From contig FMBT01000292.1 of NCBI GenBank assembly GCA_900095095.1, positions 186,001 through 250,000 of the forward strand: a stretch of 64,000 nucleotides of DNA, written 5' to 3'. Under the pieces are notes generated by a model. The model ran no database searches, had not been told where the DNA came from, and was given only the letters and a program-made list of their open reading frames with translations. Made by a program: the position numbers and the translations under genes. The stretch comes from Fragilariopsis cylindrus CCMP1102 (taxonomy: Eukaryota; Bacillariophyta; Bacillariophyceae; Bacillariales; Bacillariaceae). Of the stretch, positions 20,280-30,862 are shown in pieces (position 1 is the first letter of the stretch; every line of letters starts with the position of its first letter).

Positions 20280-22160
20280 ATGTTTCGCACTCCTCAAAGC
20301 ATAATGAAACATCGTCCGTTGGAAGACAACGGTGGCAGTGATGGCGGAAAACAATACGACATCCGTACATCGACCAAGAAACAACAAATAATCGAAACCG
20401 GAACTGAAACTGAATTAGCAATAGCGACAAGATCAAACAATAATAATAACAGTGATGTCGTTTCAATAGACGATTCGATGTATATCGAAGATGATTTTTC
20501 TCGGAATCGATCGAATGAAACATACAGCACTGCTAATAGTAGTGGGATTTATTCGTTAGAGCTGCTGAAGGAGATTTATCCAGCTCTATCTGAAACTGAT
20601 TCAGAATTTGGAGGAGGAGGAGGAGAAGCTCAGAAGGAAGATCAGGACGACTACGACGAAGTAGATACGGTCATCCACACGAATCATCATTCCAAGGACG
20701 ACGAGGACGGCAGCTTCAATGCAGGCATAGAAATGGCAAGGAACGATGGCGACAACGACGACGACAAGAAGGACATCTCCCTGTCCAGTCTTGTCTATAA
20801 TAAAGTTTTGACAAAAAATCAAATCAATAGGATGTCATCGTGGGAAGAAGATAGACCATTCGACGAAGAATCATTGAGGGCATTGTCGGAAAAGCAGATG
20901 TCCGAGAATGGTGGGGATTATTGCGTTGAAACTATATACGCTGATAAAAATTTCTCTCCTCATGTCAAGGAATATATACTCCCTCCATTCGATGGTAATG
21001 ATAATGATGACGATTCCATCCCCCCGCCACCGCCACCACCACCAGCGTTGATGAAGAACACAGTACATGTACCTGCTGTGTATAATAGTACTATTTATAG
21101 TAGTCATGATGATTTTTTACGAAGCAGCGACGACGAGGAATCAAGAACAAGGTCAATAACATCATCAACAAGAGCTATCGGCGAAGACAACAAGAGAGGA
21201 ATGACACAAAAAAAGTTGTGGTTGATCTTATGTATTTTAATCACTCTATTGTTGGCTGGGGCTCTCGTTATTGGTTTCACCATGTCTCGCAATGGAAATG
21301 GTGAATTAAACAACCAGCCGATTGTTTCTTCGATAGATCTAAATGAATCATCTGCACAACTAAATGATACTGATGCAGGAGACTCCTCTGCTACTACTTC
21401 AAGTGCTAGCGATACATCGCTTACCGAGGAGCCCGTTGCGCCACCCACCGAACCTTCTCAAGAACAAGACTCTGCCCCTGTCTCTTCTAGTGGTAATCTA
21501 TGGAGTGATAATTACGAAGATCCTTCTAATATTTCTTGGGGGAAATTACTTAGTTATACTGACCCTATTCCACGATCATATTTCCCACTCGGATTCTGCG
21601 AAGGTGATTGCGATAGAAATTCTGACTGCGCTGAAGGACTTGTTTGCGTTCAACGTGGACCAAATGATCCAGTTCCATTCTGTCATGGTGGAGAGAATGA
21701 CGCAACTAGAACCGACTACTGTACATACAAAAGCAGAAGCGATTTTGAGTCCAGATCTGGATCTGAGGAAGGTCCAGCAGAAGAATGTATTAGTACCATT
21801 ACTGTCACTCAAAAATGTTACTTTCGGACTGAAAATGTTATTGTTGTTAATTTTGTAAATTGTGATCCTTCTAATGGTGATTGGATCGGTATTTACGCTG
21901 ATGGGACATCAGTTGAGGATGCTAACACGGCGTCGGAATGGCTCAGTGATGATTACATTGATTGGGCTTTTACTTGCGGAGAACAAGACTGTAATGATTC
22001 TCCATCTACTTATTCATTTGCCTTCTCAACAAACGGTAATTCTGCTTATGACTTTTCGTCCCTCCGAGCATATGTGATCAGTTATACTACAGATACCAGA
22101 CCACCCTATGAGGTTATAGCAAAAACTGAACCTTTTATACCGACACAAGTTTGCCGATGA
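20280..22160 (+). CDS. Single-pass membrane protein with Cys-rich and SKICH-like extracellular domains
   Basis: A single exon of 626 residues. Residues 1-315 are acidic and disordered with a Pro run (PPPPPPPP, about 250). One membrane helix, LWLILCILITLLLAGALVIGF (about 316-336), has no preceding signal peptide, so type II topology with the C-terminus outside is likely. After a Ser/Thr linker, a Cys-rich module reads SYFPLGFCEGDCDRNSDCAE, then GLVCVQRGPNDPVPFCHGG, a pattern I associate with secreted and membrane proteins of diatoms. The C-terminal ~120 residues (YFRTENVIVVNFVNCDPSNG, DWIGIYADG, then STYSFAFSTNGN and LRAYVISY) resemble the SKICH or related beta-sandwich fold. A cell-surface or silica-wall-associated role is possible but unproven. 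Substrate or partner is unknown. Confidence 0.8.
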   Translation: MFRTPQSIMKHRPLEDNGGSDGGKQYDIRTSTKKQQIIETGTETELAIATRSNNNNNSDVVSIDDSMYIEDDFSRNRSNETYSTANSSGIYSLELLKEIYPALSETDSEFGGGGGEAQKEDQDDYDEVDTVIHTNHHSKDDEDGSFNAGIEMARNDGDNDDDKKDISLSSLVYNKVLTKNQINRMSSWEEDRPFDEESLRALSEKQMSENGGDYCVETIYADKNFSPHVKEYILPPFDGNDNDDDSIPPPPPPPPALMKNTVHVPAVYNSTIYSSHDDFLRSSDDEESRTRSITSSTRAIGEDNKRGMTQKKLWLILCILITLLLAGALVIGFTMSRNGNGELNNQPIVSSIDLNESSAQLNDTDAGDSSATTSSASDTSLTEEPVAPPTEPSQEQDSAPVSSSGNLWSDNYEDPSNISWGKLLSYTDPIPRSYFPLGFCEGDCDRNSDCAEGLVCVQRGPNDPVPFCHGGENDATRTDYCTYKSRSDFESRSGSEEGPAEECISTITVTQKCYFRTENVIVVNFVNCDPSNGDWIGIYADGTSVEDANTASEWLSDDYIDWAFTCGEQDCNDSPSTYSFAFSTNGNSAYDFSSLRAYVISYTTDTRPPYEVIAKTEPFIPTQVCR

Positions 22161-22529
22161 AATAAATAAATGAATGAATCTGGCTCACATACAGAGAAGA
22201 CGATCCGTACTACACGTATACAAGCAATAACAATCTGAGCCAGAAATCTTACATATTCATTTATTTAGGACACTACTAGATAGATACTATTTAATTAATC
22301 ACGCCTTCGTAAATTCGTTTTTGAGATTTTTCTTCTGTCGCATATCCATCATAAACATCTTCTGCTCTGCTCTATCCAATCATAATAGCTTTTTCCCCCT
22401 TCAAATACGTCACGATGCTTGTCAGATAAAAAATCGTTTAATAAATGATCAAGCAACGCACTGTAGAAGACTTGGTAAGTGACAAAAGCAATTATTACTA
22501 TTATCTGCTGATATAGCAATAAGATCTAG
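22160..22529. repeat. Intergenic with a long imperfect inverted repeat after the stop codon
   Basis: Just after the stop codon, arms at 22160-22186 (AAATAAATGAAT then AATCTGGCTCA) and 22236-22267 (TGAGCCAGA then ATTCATTTATTTA) are inverted complements with a small bulge. They could fold into a hairpin in the 3' UTR of the 626-aa gene. The rest of the interval, to 22529, holds the convergent 3' end of the redoxin gene and nothing else recognisable. Confidence 0.65.
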
Positions 22530-23138
22530 CTAATTTTTGGTCCCCCATATACCAAGAGCTTCATCTAGTGGCCACGTAGCAAGTGCTTTCGCACCCTGTG
22601 ATTCAGCCGCCACAAATGCTAATTCTTCACCAGTTTTATCTAGTACAACAATTGCGGGTACTCCCGATCGTCTACCGAAACCAAATTGGAATGTTTCCGA
22701 TCCTGCCCAAATTTTATACTTTTTTTTTAATTCAGCCGTTTGGTCACCAAATGGAACTGTATACATGTTAAGTTGAGAGGCTCGTTTGATGTTCGTCTCC
22801 TCGTTCCGATCCGAACTAATATATATAAGTTCGATAGGTTTTCCAGCATCTTTTGCATTCTGTTGGAATGACATTAGAGCCGGTTCAAATGATGTACACA
22901 TGGGACACCAGCCTGCTGTAAAATACAATGCCACACGTTTATCTTTAAGTTTTTCATCTAAGTCTATCACCTCTTCCCCTGTTGATGGGTCAATAATAGG
23001 CTGCGGAAGACTACTACTGCCAGCAATCGAAGAAAATAACTTGCTTGTTGCCATCGTCGTTGTCGGTCTCATTAAGGTCCTCTGAGCAGATGAATTCAAG
23101 AGAAGAGCGGAAGGTAGGTAAAAAAAAGGATTCACCAT
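22530..23138 (-). CDS. Nucleoredoxin/tryparedoxin-like thioredoxin-fold protein
   Basis: A single exon of 202 residues. After a hydrophobic N-terminus (MVNPFFYLPSALLLNSSAQR) and a Ser/Thr-rich stretch that could be a mitochondrial or plastid presequence, the thioredoxin fold begins at about residue 58 (DLDEKLKDKRVALYFTAGWC). The redox-active site is WCPMC at 77-81, a variant of the WCPPC seen in nucleoredoxins and tryparedoxins. ELIYISSDRNEE after the active site and GVPAIVVLDKTGEE with the cis-Pro are also typical of that group. Such proteins reduce disulfides or peroxiredoxins. The organelle and electron donor cannot be read from sequence. The gene is divergent from the unknown gene at 23710. 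Confidence 0.85.
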   Translation of the reverse strand: MVNPFFYLPSALLLNSSAQRTLMRPTTTMATSKLFSSIAGSSSLPQPIIDPSTGEEVIDLDEKLKDKRVALYFTAGWCPMCTSFEPALMSFQQNAKDAGKPIELIYISSDRNEETNIKRASQLNMYTVPFGDQTAELKKKYKIWAGSETFQFGFGRRSGVPAIVVLDKTGEELAFVAAESQGAKALATWPLDEALGIWGTKN

Positions 23139-23709
23139 CGTTAGGAATAACTACAAAGCACAAGAATTGACAATAAAGCAGAAGACGCCAAAGCAAACAC
23201 AAAAGAATAACAATATAAATTAAAAATCAAAAAATGTGCAGTAGGTAGGTACTGTACGTTTTGTATGCTATAACATACTAGTAGTACGTACTAGAAGTAC
23301 TTGTTGTACAATACAAATAATAATATAAACTAGAAAGGCCACGTGTCACAATATACAGTACAGTATCATGTCGGCGGTGAGCTAACCAAAAAAATTTAGG
23401 GCGGGGGTGCTTCAACGGTTTTCACATGTAAAACCTTTTGATACAACCAGGGGGTAATACCCCTTGATACAACAACCGGTGTATCGTTGGCTATCGTTTA
23501 GTGCCTATTAATTTTTGGCAGAGATTAATTCATTCACCTCTACCTACTTTTAAAATACACACAACGCATACTACTTGAAGTAGTTCAACGAGAAGACATA
23601 AAAAAAAATTGAAACACTGCACGCACAACAAAGATAAGACATCAAACGGTACCAGTACTATTAGTACAATAAACTTTGGTATTAATATTCATACAATAAA
23701 AGCAATATA
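23139..23709. other. Divergent promoter region with a micro-palindrome
   Basis: 571 bp between divergent genes. It contains the palindrome at 23448-23465, a G-rich patch near 23400, and an AT-rich run up to the ATG at 23710. Confidence 0.5.
23440..23473. repeat. 18-bp CAGGGGGTA palindrome flanked by GATACAAC direct repeats
   Basis: The core 23448-23465 reads CAGGGGGTAATACCCCTT. The octamer GATACAAC flanks it exactly on both sides (23440-23447 and 23466-23473), the layout of a target-site duplication. It is related to 12769-12814 and 54738-54778. Confidence 0.75.
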
Positions 23710-23875
23710 ATGGGAATATCTGGTCCGAATGTAAATGCTAATAAGGATGATGGTATTATCATCAAAGATCGTCGTCAGCTTCTTGTGAAAGTAGGAAGTT
23801 TTATGAAAAGTTCATGGAGGAGATCGACGGATAAAATTACTGACTTGATGGATGATAAGGATAATAAGAACAGCA

Positions 23876-23910
<35 letters not shown>

Positions 23911-24726
23911 ATCAACAATAACCGTAGAAGAAGACGAAAGCACAATTTTTTTGTCCAATTTGATGATGAAGTGTATGTTATTCCTACTAGTCGGTCCTCT
24001 TGTTCGTTTGATACTTTTATTAGTACACGTAATAATAATACACGCAATAACGAAAGACAAGAAACACAAGTACAAATACAAACACAACCGATGTCAGAAA
24101 CAGAACCAAAGGAAGAACAAGAACAAGAGGAAGAGATACCATCATCATCATCATGGTATCAAAGTGATGATTATTGTAGATTTAAAAAGGATATGATATT
24201 AAATTCATTAAATTATATTAATGCGAAACGTGCATCGAAGGTATTCGATGAGGAAAAATATTCCATAAGAGGGATTAGACATATGTGTTCCCATGCATCA
24301 GGTGATCCTAATTATCGTCGTAGACAAACATCCGAAAAGAAATATTTATACAAAGTGATACGTGAGGAACAAAATAAACAACAACAGAAACAAAATTGTG
24401 CTTCTAGTAGTAGTACGAAGAATCCATATACAAAATATGATATGGATAAATTTCGTTTTGTTAGTGTAACACAAACAAAGAATGGACGAGATCGTGCTAT
24501 TTCTCTTGGGAATGATTATGCTCGTGAACAACGCCAGCAACAACAAAAAGATGAACAACAACAACAACATCAACGGAATAATAACAATAACAATAACAAT
24601 AACAATACTAATACTAATACTAATAATCGTGGTGGTGGTGGATTTACATCGTCTCCTTCTATGAAAAATCTTATCTCATTAGGTCGACAAATTCAAAATA
24701 ATAAAGTGAAAAGAACTGATGACTGA
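23710..24726 (+). CDS. Probable diatom-restricted protein of unknown function
   Basis: A single exon of 338 residues. The N-terminus (MGISGPNVNANKDDG) is followed by an 11-residue Asp run from a (GAC)n tract. Two ordered-looking blocks follow: HNFFVQFDDEVYVIPT, and SWYQSDDYCRFKKDMILNSL, NYINAKRASK, then IRGIRHMCSHASGDPNYRRR. The pairing of an F..FDDEVYVIP strand with a W(Y/M)...DDY..FK block and a short G(I/L).H motif recurs, as far as I recall, in many diatom nuclear proteins of unknown role. The C-terminal third is Gln/Asn-rich and probably disordered. No signal peptide or membrane segment is seen. The family assignment is from memory of the pattern and should be treated as moderate. Confidence 0.75.
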
Positions 24727-24968
24727 GTGTACAAGTAAGTTAACGTTACAGGGGGCAGGGCAGAAGAATGAAGAATATTATTGGAAAAAATACAATTGGT
24801 TGTCAACGTACGGGTTTTGTTATTGTTGCACAGTACAGTAATCAATTTAATATAGTTTCGCCGTGATACATACTATATGCACACCAGATTCATCCATCCA
24901 TTCATGAATTCTCTCTGGTATACAAGTTCAAATTTCGAAAGATAATCGATCATCATATCAATTATCTG

Positions 24969-25004
<36 letters not shown>

Positions 25005-25356
25005 TCTGATATTATTAATTCGTATCATCTCATTTGATAATGAGCCAAGGGACAACAAATAAATCATCATGAGGTCTAGTCTAGTCTAGTCTAGTCTAGT
25101 CTATCCTATCCAATATCGTGGAAGACAAAAACTACAGAAAGATCCTAACAACAGAGCTCTTGAGCTATGAAATATAGACATATATAGAGAGAGAACGAAA
25201 TCAATGCTAGGAGCTAGGTAACTACAGTATTATAATTATTAAATTAATTAACATTATAATTCATAAATTCCTTCTGGTCCGTCCGACTTCACATCTACTA
25301 TAATATAGTCTAATCTAGCTAGTGTTGTATAACGAACGAACTAAAGTTCAGTAACT
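24727..25356. other. Intergenic with microsatellites
   Basis: 630 bp between convergent genes. A (CA)n tract lies at 24970-25002 and a (CTAGT)n tract of about five units at 25075-25102. No gene was seen. Confidence 0.6.
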
Positions 25357-26094
25357 CTATTCACTATCGTCATCATCTTCCTCCTCATCGTCACTACTTG
25401 ATGAATCACTTAGATTCATTGTTGTATTCAACGCAGGTTGGACGTGTCGAGTTGTAGCAGCCGTCCTAGGTCTAGAGGATGCAGGACGAATACCTCCCGC
25501 CGGTTGTTCTCCTGTTTGTTTATTCAATGCTACTGTTTGTTTTTTACTATTATTATCATCAATATCCATATCATCATCAGTGTCTTTCTTTTTATCGCTT
25601 TTGTTGTTATTGCTTGTATCCGCTTCTTGTTCCTGTTTCGCCTTTTTCTCTTCCTCTTCTTCTTCTTGTCTTTTACGTTTCTTATCTCGTTCAGCCTGTC
25701 GAGCACGTTGTAATTCTAATGCAGCCAATGCTCCTCCACGTAACTGATGTGGTAATGGATTCGGTGTTGAGAAACCAATTACCGGTGCGGTTGGATTCCA
25801 TCCAGCTGGTGCTGATGTTCTTGTAGAAAAATTACGAGCAACCGCTAATACCTTCTCAACTTGATCCATATCGATAGGAATCGGACGGACACGTATCCCA
25901 ACAGCATTATTATTATTATTATTATTAGTCCTACTACTACTACTACTAGTAGAGTTCAACAACCATGGTTCAATTTTCTCAAGACTCTGCGTTAAGGATC
26001 GCTCCAGTTCGATTAGTGCCTGTGTCTTTGCTAACAACGTTGTCGTTGTCGCTGCCGTTGCCGCCGTAGTCGTCATCGTCGTCATCGTTGTCAT
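25357..26094 (-). CDS. Mediator subunit 4-like protein
   Basis: A single exon of 245 residues. The first ~60 residues contain a helix, LLAKTQALIELERSLTQSLEKIE. The segment MDQVEKVLAVARNFSTRTSAPAGWNPTAP (split here for reading as MDQVEKVLAVARNF and STRTSAPAGWNPTAP) resembles the conserved MED4 core, where a helix leads into an S.T.APxGW motif and a Pro-rich strand. The next block, LPHQLRGGALAALELQRA, fits the MED4 segment that follows. The C-terminal half is a Lys/Glu-rich coiled coil and a disordered acidic tail (SSSSDDEEEDDDDSE). MED4 sits in the Mediator middle module and helps bridge activators to RNA polymerase II. The assignment rests on one motif block, so other coiled-coil nuclear proteins are possible. 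Confidence 0.6.
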   Translation of the reverse strand: MTTMTTMTTTAATAATTTTLLAKTQALIELERSLTQSLEKIEPWLLNSTSSSSSRTNNNNNNNAVGIRVRPIPIDMDQVEKVLAVARNFSTRTSAPAGWNPTAPVIGFSTPNPLPHQLRGGALAALELQRARQAERDKKRKRQEEEEEEKKAKQEQEADTSNNNKSDKKKDTDDDMDIDDNNSKKQTVALNKQTGEQPAGGIRPASSRPRTAATTRHVQPALNTTMNLSDSSSSDDEEEDDDDSE

Positions 26095-26497
26095 CTATTT
26101 TATCAGCAAGTTGTTGTTTGTTCTTTGTTCCTGCCCTCCGCCGCCCTTGTGTTGTTTGTTAATAAAAAATCTTAAGATTTTTTTGTTCTTTTTGCTGTAC
26201 CAATTTCGGGGGAATTTGACGATACAAAAACACTCTCAACTCAAGAGCCCCCTTTTCGATCTTTTATCCACGTATGAGACTTCTACATCCGATCATACTG
26301 TACGGTATAATCTGGTACGGCGGCATTTTTTCAATCAACGCAATGGCGAAAGATATTGTACGCATTTGATTCCACTGTACAGCACTTCGAGTATACTATA
26401 CCTTATACTTAAATATAATAGCTGCCGCGTCGCTCGTCGCCGCTTGAGAAAGGCTAACAAGACAACGGTCGACTCACTCGCCACGAAACAGCGAGAG
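26095..26497. other. Compact divergent promoter between MED4-like and RUS genes
   Basis: 403 bp between the two start codons. A plus-strand open frame extends upstream of 26498 to 26111, but its residues look like untranslated sequence and the Met at 26498 begins a signal-like segment, so this stretch is treated as noncoding. Confidence 0.55.
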
Positions 26498-28174
26498 ATG
26501 ACGTACCTAATACTTGGGAGGATACTGATATTCTTTCTATGCTTGAAAAGGACAGTATGCCTTGCATCTTCATCTTCGACGTCGTCGTCTTCTCATCCAC
26601 TTCGGATCGTATCATTGAATAAGAATGGTGGTAATGTAAAGTATTTTGATCTCGGTAGTACAGACACTACAGAGGAAAATAATGCAGATTATCCTTTAGG
26701 AGATATCAACGACAAGAAAACAGCGTACCTGTCTACCGTTATTAGGTCTACTTTTTTACCAAACGGATTTCCAGTTAAGACACCTCCAGGATATTTGCGC
26801 TATTCATTGTGGAGCTGGATCCAAGACATATCAACGCAACTTCGGTCTGTCCTTGCTACACAAAGAATCTTGGAAGGAGTTGGGGTCGGATCTTCCGAAG
26901 CGACGGCACTTTCAGCACTGTTTAATTATTTAGTTCGAGATGGCTGCGGTATGGCTGCTGGTAAGGAAATAGATTAGACTGATCGCATTATCCACAAAGT
27001 ATCGCTAATATCGAATATGGTTTTTCTTCTGACCATTATATGGAGGGTGTCGTCATAGCCGCATCCGCATATTGTTATGTGTTATATCTCACGGGTCCGT
27101 ATCTCCTCTTCTCCAGGTCTTCTATTTACGTATGCTGCCTCGTCTCGATTTCGCACCGACGTTAAGAGATGGAGGATCTTTGCTGATGTTTCAGTAGACA
27201 TTGGAATTACGCTGGAGTGTGCAGCTACCTTGCTCCCAAAACCATTCTTTCTTCCGTGTATTTGCCTCGGAAATATGTTCAAGGCTTGCTGTGGGGTCGC
27301 AGCTGGAGCATGTGGGGGATCAATCAATCTGCATTGGGCAAAAGGATCAGATATCTCGGATATAAACGCTAAATCTGGAGCACAACACACAGTGACAGGG
27401 GCAATTGGTCTCATCTTCGCTGGAATATTCGCAAAATCGGTTAATAACGTTTCATCACGTAGCCTATGGATGTTGTACTCCGCCTTGACATATATACACC
27501 TCTACGGAAACTTAAAGTGTATGCGATTAATTTCGTTTGACTACCTAAACACTATCCGAATGGATATGATTCTTCGGCAGTACAATATCAGAGAAAATAG
27601 TGCTGCTGCCACTACAACAATACCCACGCCGCAGGAAATTGCTATGCGAGAACCTCTTTGGTTTCAAATTCCATTCTTTGGACGAACCTTGAAACGAAGT
27701 GAATCTTCAGAAAAATCCTCCTCAATTCATTTCGGGGTATCCTATAATGAATTTTCGATACGTTCTGGGAAGCCTATCGATATGTTACAATCTGATTTGA
27801 TTCGAACTACTAAGTTACAATCAAATAAAAAGATTCAAACGCAACATACTGCGTCTGCAGCTGATGCTTATCTAATCTCGAGCGGAGTACACGGAGCTGA
27901 GGTTGTGGTCTCATTTTTGACAGATTCTTCACCGGAGCAACAAACAAAGGCATATTTCCATGCTTGGATACTAGGTAGAGAATTACAAGAACGATTGGAC
28001 AAGACAAGTAATGATACCACCATGGATCTTGCGAGTCGACTCGAAGTGGAGGCAGAAAGTAAAATAATTCTCGAATCTTCGTGGGGGAAGTTTCGACAAA
28101 GTTGCATTGATGCTGGGTGGCATTTGATTCAATCTGAACTAAAGACGGGCGGATATGAAGTGAAAGTTGAGTGA
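26498..28174 (+). CDS. RUS-family (DUF647) protein
   Basis: Exons 26498..26960 and 27117..28174 join in phase 1 across a 156-bp intron (GTAAGG...TCCAG), giving 506 residues. The Met at 26498 is chosen because it starts a signal-like helix (MTYLILGRILIFFLCLKRTV). The spliced core reads GCGMAAGLLFTYAASSRFR, then KRWRIFADVSVDIGITLE, GNMFKACCGVAAGACGGSIN and AKSGAQHTVTGAIGLIFAG, the conserved blocks of the ROOT UVB SENSITIVE family. Plant RUS proteins act in vitamin B6-linked UV-B sensing and auxin transport, but their biochemistry is unresolved. The C-terminal ~200 residues are more variable and include a helical segment near the end. An ER or plastid location is inferred from the N-terminus. 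Confidence 0.87.
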
Positions 28175-28283
28175 ATGAGTGAATATAAAAGGATGAAAAA
28201 ACTATAAGTACTTAAAGTAGCGTCCTTCTGCAGTTTTTATTCTCTTAATTTTTTTAAAAAACAACAACATATTCTTCCATCAA

Positions 28284-30431
28284 TTACATTGACGCTTCCA
28301 TCGATTGCATTGACGCCTTTTCGTGTTCTGCGGTTTTCCTAACATGGTTCAATTGACCAAAAAGATTGTTTGCACGAACCATACGAACTCTTCCTATTTG
28401 CTTTTGTTTGTTGTTTGCAGTGTGATAGAGAAGATGCTTCGAAAAATGATCAGGATTCATACTTATTATTCTCTGCATATTGCAGTTTTTTTCACCCCCG
28501 GTGAAAAACTGATACGAGCCAGACTGAGTAATGACAGAAGGAATAAAAATCGAGCAGAAAAACAAAGATAAAACGTGTTGTATAAACATTGAGTCGATGA
28601 AAGCCAGTTATCCCAAAAAGTGCATCGATTCGTGATTTTATTACCTACCCAAAACTCAACATTATGTGGACCGAAATCATCGTGAGGATCTGGAGTCCCC
28701 ATTTTGTAATTCCCCATATTAGTAAAGGGCGGCAAGACACTTCTTCTACAGAGTTTGTTGTTCATCCGAATGAGTTGCTCCTTGGTTGCGATCCACCCCC
28801 CTTGCTGTGCAAAAAGACGGGGATCGCCTATAGATCGGAAACAAAGGTGAAAACAAAAACACAATTTCAGTTTCAGAACATCAATGGAATCCAATTTCAC
28901 GAGTATTGCACGATATAATAGATAGATACTACGACATCTTACCACCCGATGGTCTCTTTTCTTTCTTAAAAGCACCGTTGTGTCCAGACCAGAAGCCTCC
29001 TACTGTTTGGTCTTTATCTATGAGTTTTCCAGGTCCTAACATAAGAACAATCCAGTCCAAAATATCTGATTTGGGAGCTACTTGTCGCAATGAAAATGCC
29101 TTTATAGAAGTTTCCCAGATAACTAGATCATTCGCTGGTGGTGTTTCGGGGATGTTAACTGTTCCTTCATTGGGTTCCATATGAATATGACAGCAAATAC
29201 TTGGATCGACGTCTCGATGGCCACCCATACTATGACTAAACTCATGATCAATGGGGATTGGGTCGACGTCCTTTTGGGCTGGTCGATCAGTTTCGTTCAC
29301 AATTACTTCGACACGCATAAATCCTGGAACGACACGTTCAACTGGAAAAGGTAAATTTATTAGTTACAGTCCACATTTTACATTGTACCAATCAAAAATA
29401 GCGCCGCTTCAGTTACTTACGTTGTCGTTTGGTCATGGGTACAAAAAAATTCTTATTCTTATCACTTAATTTCTTAGGTAGAATTTCTGGTGCATGGATT
29501 CGTAGTCGTTCGATTTCTACTGATAGTTGCCGATAATGATGGACAGCATGTCCATGCACAAGCATATCATCCTCAAAGGCGACGAACATGTCATAAAAGT
29601 CAAACTTATCACGAATTACGAATCTATGTTGTCGTGCTAAGGCACGTTTATAATCGATGAGAGACCCAGTAGTGTTACTTCCAATATATGCTAACGGTAT
29701 AGCATCGTCCCAGAATTGAAATCCAACACCATATGGTAGTCGGTCGCGAATCATTTCTTCTCGTTCCAGCTTTAGCGGGTAACCACAAACTAAAAAAACA
29801 TCCACATCCAAATTCAGTGAAAGATTTTCAACCATAGATTCAACGCTGTTAATCATGACGGGTAACAGCCCATATAAAAATCGATCTTGGCTTTCAATTG
29901 TCATTCGTCTCCCGTCATTGATTTCTGACAGTGAAGTGACTATGTACAAAACTTTGGTAGCATTGACTTTGTTATTATTATCATTGATATTGTTGTTGTT
30001 GATTGTCGTATAATTTAACGCTTGGGACAAATTTGAGGATGAAGTAGGTTGTTCCACTTGTTGCCGCTGTCTCGTTAGAAAAAGTACCAAAATTGTCGAA
30101 AGTAGGACGACTTTCCAAGCGAACCTTTTATGTTGTTATCGGTATCGGTATCGTTGTTGTTGTAGTTGTTGTTGTTGTTATTGTTTGAAGTGAAAGATGT
30201 GAAGGATGTAAGAAAGGACTAATGATAAAATGTATTTACAATATTTTGATAATAAGCTGGATATAAATGAAAACTCATTGGTATTCCTCTCCAGTTCAAT
30301 TCTTACCAAAAAAATACGAATATCCATCTAACTCTTGGTGGTATTCGAAGCATCTGTTCTTTGACTTTTTTTAAGAGAGGAAATCGAGACGTAATTTCTG
30401 TCACTACCGACAATATTATTGATCGCGGTGG

Positions 30432-30464
<33 letters not shown>

Positions 30465-30623
30465 AATAATATTATGGGAAGACCTATTGGAATAAGATGA
30501 CGACGATGATAATGATGGTCGACCCTGAAGTAAAGGACTCTTAGGTAGAGCATCTATCGAGGAGACGGTAGGGTTTGGCTGCTCTAGACGCTGTCGTCGA
30601 GATATTGCCGGAGAAGAATCCAT
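28284..30623 (-). CDS. Type II membrane protein with EDD motif, glycosyltransferase-like, five exons
   Basis: Exons complement(30623..30307), (30124..29421), (29341..28943), (28827..28649) and (28523..28284) splice with GT-AG introns of 182, 79, 115 and 125 bp to 612 residues. The first junction builds the single membrane anchor RWIFVFFWFAWKVVLLSTIL (about 98-117), with the short N-terminus cytosolic. The lumenal part holds VLYIVTSLSEINDGRR, LDVDVFLVCGYPLKLERE and YDMFVAFEDDMLVHGHAVHH with EDD at 290-292, a layout like the metal-binding DxD region of GT-A glycosyltransferases. Later conserved-looking blocks are LERVVPGFMRVEV, DPRLFAQQGGWIATKEQL, NVEFWSGSYQFF and CNMQRIISMNPDHFSKHLLYH. Golgi sugar transfer is the best guess, but the family is not recognised with certainty. 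The last donor is taken as GTAGGT, because this restores EFWSGSYQ. Confidence 0.72.
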
Positions 30624-30862
30624 GGTAACTTGTATCAGTCGGAACGCAAAGGAGACACCTCCAACTCGCAAGAACAGCGGGAGATCTACAGTATCGGTTT
30701 ACTATTTTGCCGACTTCTTTATTGTCTTTAGATTGGTATCATGTTGCAGTTTAAGTTTCTTGCTAGCTAGTTCTCGTCGAAAAAGTGATTTCTTAGTAGT
30801 ATTGGAAGCATCGGAAGCATAAATAAATAAATTTGTTATCATTGTTGATGATGCCTACAGTA

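Noticed and set aside
21364-21858. 164-codon plus-strand frame within the Cys-rich membrane protein
   Set aside because: Out-of-frame reading of the larger gene, with no family features.
23775-24196. Frames rich in Ser, Val or Thr runs around the (GAC)n tract
   Set aside because: Alternative readings of the poly-Asp repeat in the 338-aa gene.
26111-26497. N-terminal extension of the RUS gene from 26111
   Set aside because: The extension is compositionally unlike protein, and the Met at 26498 begins a clear signal-like helix.
28649-28650. GTAATA donor for exon 4 of the EDD protein
   Set aside because: It would leave the wrong phase for the next exon; GTAGGT four bases earlier keeps the frame and gives EFWSGSYQFF.
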